Positions 1 through 9,100 of a DNA stretch of 22,660 bases are shown here, in pieces. Made by a program: the position numbers and the translations under genes. The stretch's first letter is position 1; every line of letters begins with the position of its first letter. The DNA lies in contig JAQIWT010000353.1 in assembly GCA_034696485.1 (NCBI GenBank), positions 1-22,660 of the forward strand. The letters run 5' to 3'. The notes under the pieces were generated by a model. That model was not told the DNA's origin. It saw only the letters and a list, made by a program, of their open reading frames with translations, and made no database searches. The stretch comes from Isohypsibius dastychi (taxonomy: Eukaryota; Tardigrada; Eutardigrada; Parachela; Isohypsibiidae).

Positions 1-623
1 CGGTAGTGGCCATTGAACAGTACTTTTTGCCCCTCCGATGGTCGAGCACAAGGTCTCTCCGTTCCGTCGATGAATCCGATGCAATTTTGTAGAGGAGCGC
101 CATGTGCGTGAATCGCTGCTGCAAATGCATCCAGATTTTCTCGGTTCAGCCAACATAGTTCCAGACTGCTCAGCAGATATCCGAAATTCTCATACACGAA
201 ATCCAGCATCCAGTTGAAAATAATTCCAATAGCTGTTTCAGAACGATGAAACAAATGTTTGATGTCGCTGTATCGATTAGGATAGGCAAGTCTTCGAAGA
301 AGCACGCAAAGTCCTTCCACTGCGGTAAATTTTATTCTGGTTGGAGTTTTCACCTTGAAACGTATGGGTTTATCATCAAAGTCGAACGCTTTAATGATTT
401 AAAAATATACCTCTTCGGGAATACGAAATTCCTGGGCAAGGACAAGAATCGTCTCCCGATTAAATCGAAAAAATGAAAGGCAGTCTGCATCTGAAATTTC
501 GTCCAGATCGAATTCCTTTCTCGGTGTCAGATTATCATCCGCAGCAAGCAGGAGCAGATGTGCAATTTCATCCGCATCGAGCATATCTTCAGCAGCCAAA
601 TTCATGATCATTTCGGGAGTCAT
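1..623 (-). pseudogene. PIF/Harbinger-type transposase, 5' part, broken by a stop
   Basis: This is the amino-terminal and first catalytic part of a DDE_Tnp_4 (HARBI1-like) transposase; the family cuts and pastes DNA transposons. Read leftwards from an ATG at 623, the first segment has the family's usual leader with DADCLSFFRF and ends IPEEVYF at a TAA at 399-401. The same frame then stays open to the window edge and contains LCVLLRRLAYPNRYSDI, LFHRSETAIGIIFNWML and GFIDGTERP, where the Asp of FIDGT (codon at 66-68) is the expected first catalytic Asp. Because the frame is the same on both sides of the stop, a single nonsense change is the simplest reading. A 22-nt GT..AG stretch covers the stop, but removing it would shift the frame. 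The remaining catalytic residues lie beyond the window. The family call is firm; whether a working copy exists elsewhere is unknown. Confidence 0.72.
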
Positions 624-688
624 TTTATAAATTGAATTGAGTTTGGTCGACCGGAAACGAGAAAACCACAACACTGCAGCGCGTTAAA

Positions 689-787
689 GTTATCAGTCAG
701 TCACTCATCGGGTTAGCGCAGCTAAGCTGAAAATATTTTTGAACGGCCTGATTGCGGGTGGAGAACGTAACGTTATCAGTCAGTCAC
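689..787. repeat. 16-bp direct repeat upstream of the transposase
   Basis: GTTATCAGTCAGTCAC occurs exactly at 689-704 and again at 772-787, just upstream of the transposase start and 83 bp apart. Subterminal direct repeats that bind transposase are common in Harbinger-like elements, so these may be such sites. I could not locate a terminal inverted repeat or target duplication to confirm it. Confidence 0.4.
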
Positions 788-2799
788 GAAAACAGAGCAG
801 TGCTAATGCTGTCTTAGTTTCGCAAGTCGTGACGTCGTTTTGTTTGAAATCCATGAGTGACTGTACAAAGAAGGATGGTTGGTTATCAATCACGAGAGCG
901 CGTGATCAGCTCAGTTCCGCGTCTTGACGAGATATGACTATCCGAAGTTTATTCATGTGGAATGTCCACAATGGAATACTGATTCTGATTCAATGCAAGT
1001 CTGTGTGCATATGACTGCGTACACTGCTGGAGTTCAAGCAATAGACTCTGCTCTGCTTGGTACGAAACCCGCACATCGGAAATGTGTGCGCAGGTGAATG
1101 TAGATCTTGGTTAGATCTTGGTAGAACAATTACCCGGAATTTGGAAAAACTGTCCAATCACGGAATAGTTTATCGGTCGATTGTTTTCGAGTTCTTAAAG
1201 CTCAAAAGCTGTTCAAAAAGCGGCTGGTGCTAGCGTACATTTTATTGCGGATAGACATCCTAATGACAGAACAGCATTTATTGTGTCCAAGTGCATTTGT
1301 CCCAAGCCCATCGGTTCTAATATCAAAGGGGTTTCATTTCAATGGAAGCGTGCCTCTGTTACGGGGGAGAGGGCAATAGGAGAAGTCTTTGTCAGTTAGC
1401 ACAATGCGCATACATGTCGCGCAGCTTGTCAACATTACAACGGATTTCTTTGAATACGCCCATTATACGCCGGAACCCTGTTACACCATTTCGCTCACCC
1501 CTTCATCGAAAGCGCGTACAGTTCATGGCTTGAGTGATACCTTCACATTGGAAAACGTGGTTCAGATCATGACAACAAACGGGTTTGAAACTTGGCGAAA
1601 TTGTTGTTTATTAGCGAGAACATAAATGAACATCGTGAGACGAAAATTTACTTTCGCTATGCGGTCGTATACAATTTGAGTTCGGCGATAGGCCTCGTGC
1701 AGTATTCTGACTGGCTCATCCGTAATTCGAAGAGGTTCCAAAGAGCCTAGCAGGATTTGCTTTGTGTTTCCGATTAGAAGAGGCCTTGAAGTGACCATGT
1801 TTGTACAGAGTAGCTTAACTAGTTGATACGCCGGGACCCCTGACTAGTGTAAACCACAGCGTGTGGCGCTACCTTCTTTGGATCAGCGAAGGATGCCCTG
1901 TTTCCCGACTCTCACCACACCTCAGATCATTTTCAGGACAGCTACAGTAAGTTTGCTGCAACGAAAATGGCAGTAAGAAGAGTACTGCCATTACAAACGA
2001 ATAAAGGCGGTCAGATGTTTTCCTGGGCAGCCGTGTGGGCAGGAACAAAGTGCATGAATGAACGAAGAGAGCTTTCAGTAAAAAGTCTCATCGCTGGTAT
2101 TCATATGGTTTTAGAGCTGAAAGTTCTTCGAGACCATTTAACAAAACGAATCATTGCAACTACCGCGACGATCTACTGTTTACTAGTGGTTGAAACGGCA
2201 CATCTACGCAGGTGCACCTGGACGGTTTCGTTTCTATTTGAAACCGACTTACGCGATCAGTCAGTTCATGGCTGCTGCTGATGTCTTAAGCTAGCAACGA
2301 TTCCGGATAATGAAAACAGATCACATATATATCGCTGGAATGCTGTAGTGGAAAAAGGTCACGACACAACCACAATCGCTGATGGTCGTGAATAAATACC
2401 AATGGAGCGTATGGAATTTTTGTAAACTACTATGTTGAACAAAAATATCCGGAGGAGAACATTATAGCTCCGTATTCCGAATCCTTTGGAAACTTACCGT
2501 TTCAAATTTGCTCATTCACGTGAGAAAAAACAACGTAATTGCTGAGAAGACACCCTGTCGGACAAATGTTGCCAAAAGCCATAAAAGCCGGAGACTTTCA
2601 CACCTAATGAGAACGGTGTGCGCAACATACCACCCCGGGTGAATATTTCAAACTCAGCGGAGGGTGGAGGGTATTTATCTCTCAAATTCGTTTAAATGAG
2701 GAGCAATGAAATTGCTTATCCAGATTGTTATGGTCAGTTGAGAATTTCGAGTTCGTCGCTTCTTTAATAAACTGCGAAAACCTCGGAAATTCTGTTCAA
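788..2799. other. About 2 kb with no recognisable intact gene
   Basis: Only short open stretches are present and none gives a family match that I trust. An 11-bp unit TAGATCTTGGT is duplicated in tandem at 1101-1122. A minus-strand stretch at 1562-1798 encodes 78 residues, mixed hydrophobic and charged, with YRRTQIVYDRIAKVNF in the middle; it is not recognised. A plus-strand stretch running from about 1845 to 2281 has a faint resemblance to a Tc1/mariner transposase core (MFSWAAVWAGTK, then IHMVLELKVL) but no recoverable DDE motif. The region most likely holds decayed mobile DNA and intergenic sequence. Confidence 0.4.
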
Positions 2800-3872
2800 C
2801 TACGACGAAGTTGGATGCTGTCCGCTCACGCGACCCGGAACAGTCCTCCAAGTCAAGTCGGCGTTCCTGTTTGGGAACAGACTGTTACAAGACATTCGCA
2901 CCATAGTCCGTAGTTCAATCTGGTAGTCGCGATTCATGGCCAGATAGATGAGCTGGAATATGAAACGCGGTCTAAACCAATTATTCTAAATACTGAGTGG
3001 ATTTCCGTACCGGATTTCCCGCATACCCAACAACCATTAATACCCTCCACCACAACAGAACTATTGGGTATTGTGCGACAATGTATTGGAAAGATGAGGC
3101 GATAATGGGAGCTGGTGCAAAACACGCAAGATACCATAGTGATGACACAAACAACATTCGAGTCACAGCCAACCGGCGTTGCCTTGACCTTTCTATGCTG
3201 GCGTGGACGTTAACTTGACGGCGTTGCATAAGTAGCTCTTTGGTGAAGAGGAATGTATACGAGGTCACCACGATTGCAATTGGGATGTAATAGCCAACGG
3301 CGAATGAAAATGTGACGATATCGCGGTTGACATATAGTACAGGCCCACAGTCTCCCGGCGCTGAGCGACCGACAAAAGCCCCTACTCCGAGGTAAGTCGG
3401 AAAATTGAAAACAACTCCAACGACCCATGTGAGGATAATTGCGGAGATTAGAGTGCGCTTTGACGCCCACGTCTTGAACCACCGTGGGGCCAAAACTGAT
3501 AACAGCCGAGAAACTGCTAGAACCAGGGAAGCCCAGTTTGCAGATGTTTGAGTCGACATGATAAACAGGAACAAAACTTGACAGTTGATGTGATTTTTGA
3601 CTCCAAGACGATTTAAGAAGCTTGCAGTGTTGGTGATCGAGTAGAGAATTGAACAGGTCAGGAAATCCAAAATCAATGAATGGGGCTATCAGAGCCCCAG
3701 ACTCACGTCGAATTCGACTTCGAAGCAGAATGGTTGCTGTGACCATAAGAATCAGCACAGCGCTGATTACACTTAGGAAGTCTGCGATTACATACCAGAC
3801 CAGGAGCTGGCCGTAAGACACGGATAAAAAGGTCACGTTATGGTAGGTTGTGAAATTCGAGCTGTTGGACAT
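2800..3872 (-). pseudogene. Rhodopsin-like seven-transmembrane receptor, frame-broken
   Basis: This encodes a class A G-protein-coupled receptor of unknown ligand. The ATG at 3872 opens a short extracellular end with three N-glycosylation sequons (NSS, NFT, NVT), then TM1 (WYVIADFLSVISAVLILMV). The frame must change near 3680-3700 to enter TM2 (DFLTCSILYSITN). That second frame carries TM3 with NWASLVLAVSRLLSVLAP, where SRL sits at the DRY position, TM4 (IILTWVVGVVFNFPTYLGVG), a loop cysteine (GDCGP), TM5, a basic third loop (ASIERSRQRR), TM6 and the start of TM7 up to GYAGNP, and stops at 2981. A third frame then supplies FRPRFIFQLIYLAMNRDY, a normal-looking C-tail, ending at 2800. No ordinary intron explains the first break, so I call it a pseudogene or a sequence with indel errors. 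The receptor fold is clear; the subfamily is not. Confidence 0.7.
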
Positions 3873-4557
3873 TTCGTGTTGTCAATGCTGTCCTGAATGA
3901 AGGCCCATGAACGGGAAGATTGGTCTGAGTCGGGAATATAGAGATAGGGATTTTATTCGGTAATCTTACCTCAGAGCGGTTTGGGGCAGGCACACTTAAC
4001 TCCTGACTTATTAGTCAAAAGGATTCCATGTGATGTCACTACATCGTTGTCTGGTATTAATGCGTCTATTTGTGTGAACGTTCACTCACCGCTCGGTGTT
4101 AGGGTTCTCCCGTGGGTCTTCTTCAACATCCAGCTCGAAACCACGACGATACAGTGGTTGGAGTGTTCAGACGACGCACTAGGCTGATAACAAACCCATC
4201 AAAATGTAGACAACAGGAAGTTTTCTTCAATTAGTGATATCATAAATAAGCGAATTTGCAATTAACTCCTGCGACGTTGCGGACCTGGACGTGATCTTGG
4301 CCGGTACTGCGCCATTCCACCTATCAACACAGTACAATAAGGAATAATTAGGGTCCCAAGAGTGATCCTGGCTGAGGTTTGATCCGACATCATTTACTTG
4401 GTAAGCTAAACTATTTGGTGCTGCTCTTTTGTTCTGACAGCCACCATTCCCAGAGTCTTGCTGTTATAGGCTTTGGATATACACTCAAAACTTCTTTTAT
4501 TTCATACAGCGGTCCAGCTGGTGCTATCTCGTCAGTGTAGCGAGAGGAGGACCTGGA
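3873..4557. other. Spacer upstream of the receptor
   Basis: I see no gene in this stretch. The open frames here (for example plus 3981-4187) have no domain-like content. It should contain the promoter and 5' UTR of the minus-strand receptor if that gene was ever expressed, but I could not pick out a convincing core promoter. Confidence 0.4.
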
Positions 4558-4716
4558 TACTCCGTTCTCTCGATAAATTGGCCAAGGGTAAAATCAAATC
4601 AGTGAGTGAAGCCCGGTCTAGAGAGAGAGACAGAGAGACATACGAGCGTCCGCTGGCTCGGGCCTCACTCACTGATTCTATTTCACCCTTGGGCAATTTA
4701 TCGAGAGAACGGAGTA
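4558..4716. repeat. Long imperfect inverted repeat (foldback)
   Basis: Positions 4558-4616 and 4659-4716 are reverse complements over about 57 bp with roughly six mismatches, separated by a loop of about 42 bp rich in GA dinucleotides (4620-4638). The arms begin ACTCCGTTCTCTCGATAAAT and end in CGGAGT. Weaker pairing seems to continue outwards to about 4514 and 4746. Candidates are a foldback or MITE-like element, or a transcribed long hairpin. It lies downstream of the cadherin stop, on the 3' side of that gene, and upstream of the receptor. Confidence 0.75.
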
Positions 4717-5482
4717 CGCGAGTCTCGTCTCGTGTACTGAAGCTGGGCTGTCAGCATTCACTTTTTATAATCGCTTACTGTTTTCCTTGTTTAATTTTTC
4801 CCGTTTGTGTTACTTTTCTAGCCAGGAATCCTGATGTCTCCCCACCAGTTTTTGTTTCGGTTTTCAGTGTCTGAAAACGGATATACCAGCACAGCAAGAC
4901 AATATACCAGAATGAATAGTGGAAAAACTGAGTGTGAGTTTTTTTGCATTTCGACATTTAACTTAGTCTGGGTGGGTAGGATTCCAATTTACATATTCGA
5001 CTGGCTGTATCGAAATTGATAAAACAAGGAATGAAACTCGATCAGGCGTCGAACAAATAAAACAACAACATCAATGTCAGATCCACTAGTAGAGCATTCT
5101 CACTAAAACAAAACGTCCAAAAACCGTAAGAGTAGAAAAAACGAGAAACGTGAAATGAAACTAAAACGACAATGCAAACTAGTAACAAGGGAACTGTATG
5201 TAGGCTTCGAGGAAATGCAGAGGATGGATGGAAGGAAGCGAGAAAATGCAGACTTGGTCACATTTGAGAATGATGATTCCAGACATGAGATTCCAACTTG
5301 GGAGTTTGAAGAGAGTTGTGAGCAAGTATCATTTCTATTTGGCAGCGTTTGTTTGAAAATCATCAAAAATGAGAACAACCTCTTCAGTCGGGGTTACAGG
5401 AACATCTTGTCCGCAAAAAGGGGAAATAACATCACAGATTCTCCTCTTCATCCGGTTTGTCAGCATAAAGTTTGGCAATTTT
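4717..5482 (-). other. Presumed 3' UTR and flank of the cadherin gene
   Basis: No gene is supported here on either strand; the open frames of 91 and 113 codons show no domain features. The stretch directly follows the cadherin stop at 5483 and is probably its 3' UTR. On the minus strand I found no AATAAA within 700 bp of the stop. The nearest common variants are ATTAAA (4790-4795) and a TATAAA-like hexamer (near 4765), so the transcript end is a guess. Confidence 0.4.
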
Positions 5483-6135
5483 CTATGAAAGAATAAATTC
5501 GTTCAATTCCGAGTCAGATAAGTCTTGAGACGAAATTACCTCAAATCTTGGTCCCCATTGACTAAGATAATTAAAGTCGATTTCCTCATCTTCGTTGTCT
5601 TCGATTTCACTCAGATCAACAGGTGTCTCACCACCTCCTTCATAGGCATATAATCTCAATTCATCATAAGGTGGCGCCATAGGATCCGAATCGGCTTCTT
5701 GGAGACGTTGCTGTAACAAATCCGCCAAGTTCTGCGGCGCGGGTTCACCTGGTTGTCCTGAAGAAAATCGAAATTACGTCAGATTCAGAAAAACCAGATG
5801 AGTCCCAGTGATTACACCTTATCTTCTCGACAGGCGGTAATATGGGCTACACTTACTTCTTATGGGTCTTTGGGCGCTTGGTTTGGCTTCGGATGGAATC
5901 ATGGGCTTTCTTCCAACAGCCCCACCACCCGGTGACTCCTTTCCAGGGGGTCCAAGCCCGATCGGTATGCGAAGGGGAGTAATGTCATAAGCATGCATGT
6001 CTTCTTCACCAGCTCCTTCATCATGATAGGAAACGATATTCTCTCGAATGTCATCATCTGGATCAATGGTCAACGCCATCTTCTCATCATACGCACGACG
6101 ACGATGTCGATAAATAATGAAGCAAAACAGGAACG
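5483..6135 (-). CDS. Cadherin exons 28-29: end of TM and catenin-binding tail
   Basis: These exons encode residues 2538-2721. After AFLFCFIIY a basic stop-transfer (RHRRR) follows. Residues 2568-2590 (RENIVSYHDEGAGEEDMHAY, then DI) match the juxtamembrane p120-catenin core. Residues 2657-2702 match the beta-catenin-binding domain: APPYDELRLYAYEG at the start and DFNYLSQWGPRF at the end. Between them, the serine-rich SLSSL stretch of other classical cadherins is replaced by VDLSEIEDNEDEEI, with one serine (2680). The usual KLADMYG-type end is missing; the tail instead ends with a serine- and acid-rich stretch. The 99-bp intron 5758-5856 separates the two binding motifs. Confidence 0.92.
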
Positions 6136-9100
6136 CTATAAAAGGGAGTCAGAACATGAACGGGGTACATGTATCAAAAACAGTATACCGAGAAGAATGA
6201 CGGCGCAGACAATGATGGCGATTATAGCTGAGTTTGAGACGGCTAGACGTTGTTCCTTCATGGCCGCATTACAAGTTGGTCCAACATAGCCAGGAAGACA
6301 GGCGCACGCGAATCCGGCACTTCGGTCACTTTTGTCTGTTTTGATGTAATTCTGACATGTGCCTCCGTTCCGACATACTCCGGGGTCGTCCTCGCATTCG
6401 TTTAGATCAACGCAGTTGCTTCGATCGTTGGCGTCGTCCGACTTTTTGAACCCTGGTGGACACTGGCATGATGCCATTCTCCAGAGATCGACACAGATCA
6501 TAGGGTCAGGACAGATGAAGCCACGACATGGCTCTTTAGTTTCACATCCGTCTGTCACGTTTACCGCGGTTAGGATACGAGCATTGGTGTTTTGTTCATC
6601 GGAATCCATTGGGAGGGGATGACTGTTGTAGCGGACATCGTTCATACAACCTGAAAACATTCGCATTTAACGTTTCTCTCTGATCCAGTCTCGTAACATT
6701 TTGTACGAGTTGTTTCGACAGAGTACTACCCCGGGGTCTTAGTTCGGTAATTACGGTACATAACATACCTTCAAAGTCAAAGACGACTTCAAATTCAGCC
6801 ATCCCACGCTCCTGAACTCTCGCTCCCAACGTGGCTTCCTTCTGCAATCTCATCTTCCTATGAGAGGCAAGTGTCTGCTGGATGAGTTCTCCATAGCGTC
6901 TTCCATCACCTCCATCAATGGTCATAACCGCATCCGCTCCATACCGCTGCACATCCACGGTATGCCACCTCCCATCATCCACCGCAAACTCATTCAACAT
7001 GAGAATATATTCCTCATTCTTGTTCGGATTCAAATCGTATCGCAAGTGCAGAGTGTGATTACGGATCTCGAGAATAAAATACTCTCCACCGCTGACACTT
7101 GTTGCTGCGAAGATCTGACCGAAAGCCTTGCGAGTTCGGAACATAAGCTGGAGCGTACTAATGTAGTCGTTGGTTTCAAAAGCCAATTCCAGACGCATGA
7201 ATGAACGCTTCTCAAATGACTTTTCACGGGTTTTATAATTGCAGAACTCGCCGCGGAATCCCGGATAACATTCGCAGTGAAACGTGTAGTATGTCCCAAT
7301 GCATTGACCATTGACGCATCTTCCAATCTGAGATGTAAAATTTAGGTTAACTAAAAGTCAATGAACTAATGGCCACAAAGAGTTTACCCCGCCGACGTCG
7401 TTTGTGCCGCACTTCTCATCCGAAACATCGCATCCAACATTCGAGCCAAGTGAATGACCAGCAGACGCCATATCGTACATATTTCCATTAACAATCAAAT
7501 TCTTCATGCATCCAACAAAGCTCATCTTGCTGAATCCCGATGAGCGTGCGGTCTCCTGGTTCACTCCGCCCATTTGAAGTGGTTGATGAACATTCAGTCC
7601 AGTTTGGAATCCCAAGGTTTGACCCCGTGCTTCACAAGTTGACAGATCACTCAAAACAGTTCCTTCTTCTGGGTCTGTCACATTAGCGTCTTTGCACCAA
7701 TCCACCACGATTCGGACAGATTGACCGGACCAGTAAATATCCAATCGATGCCAAGAGCCTGAGAAGAGAAGCATATTTATAAAATTGGTTGAACCACTCT
7801 TAAATGGAATGGCTGCAGTTTTATACCATCGCTCATCCGTCTTTTGGTCGGAACTTGAAGAACCAATGCCTGTCCGAATCCCATGTCCAAATGAAGTCTG
7901 GGCCGACCATTTAAAAGGTCAACTGCCACGAAGTCTGATATCGAGCCTTGAGGAAGTTGTTGAGCCGGTCCAATAGGTCCGTTGTACAAAATAAGTCCCT
8001 CTGGATTCTCTGTCATAAATTCAAAACTAATGTGGGTATTATGACACAACTCCAACGAAGGGAACCATGCAAAGCCATTCTCGCGGAATGTACGGGTTGT
8101 TTTCTGGCAACGAGGTCCTTCAAAGCCCTGTAACATGCATTAGTTAAATGACTTCCGGTCAGTGGTTTCTGTTAGAATTACGATTACCTGAAGACATTCG
8201 CATCTAGGATGTGGTTCCCAGTCATCACGACAAAGTCCTCCGTTAAAACACGGCATATTTTGACATGTTTCCGGTTGGCTGAAGTCTCTTGCTGCGCAGA
8301 CACATTGTCTTTCATGTTTAATAGTGACGGCAAGGAGAGATGTCTTGTTGGCGTTGATGAGCGTAGAGACGTCGTCAGATGGCACATAGTGACGTGTGAT
8401 GCAGCCATCTTCACAAACATCATCGGAACAGAAGTTGATTTTGATCATGTCTACTTTGACATTCAGAGTGGATTCTAGATCAGCACGGTTCAGTTCGAGG
8501 AGTCCGTCGAGAAGAACGGGAGAATAGTAAGGCGATCCATGAGCGGCATACCGAATGTCCGTGTACGGTGGTCTAAGAAAGTAAAATGTTACCAAATTTG
8601 TTGAAAGAACAAGAAACCATACTTTCCAGAAGTGAATGTAATAGTCTCAAAAAGTGAACCTTTCGCATAATTCTTACTTGATTCGAGGCGGAGTGATGAC
8701 CGAGAACACTTCTACGAATTTCGCTCCTGTTAACTTCTTGACAAATTCCTTGAATTTCTCATATTTCGATGAACCATCTGCATCCAACTGGATGAATTCT
8801 TCCGCTGTGATTCCACTCAGCCGGAGAGATCCAGAATTCGTCACAGCGTCATCAGTTATCCCCAACACGGTGATCTTGACTTTGGATGTGACCTTCGAGT
8901 TGTAATGCCGATCTTCCACGTCAACTTCGAAATCGTACTGGCCTTCTTGTGCACCTCTGAGAAAAAGAGCGAGAGATAAACACAAGGTTGCAATTCATGT
9001 TGATGAAAAGTTACTTTTTCATGATAATCATTCCAGTTTTTGGATTCAGTTCGAAATGTTGATTGTGACCGGAACTGGTAGCCCAAGCAAATGATTTGTC

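Noticed and set aside
1562-1798. 78-codon minus-strand frame with a charged-hydrophobic pattern
   Set aside because: I considered a receptor fragment, but no family signature or flanking exon could be identified.
3680-3710. A 21-nt GTGAGT..TAG stretch in the receptor as a tiny intron
   Set aside because: Its length is a multiple of three, so removal leaves the wrong frame and does not join TM1 to TM2.
5155-5496. 113-codon plus-strand open frame after the cadherin stop
   Set aside because: It overlaps the cadherin stop codon on the other strand and shows no domain; it is best explained as chance in the 3' UTR.
6860-7204. Plus-strand open frames antisense to cadherin exons (also 12147-12536 and 10847-11116)
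   Set aside because: They are mirrors of well-supported coding exons and have no independent signal.
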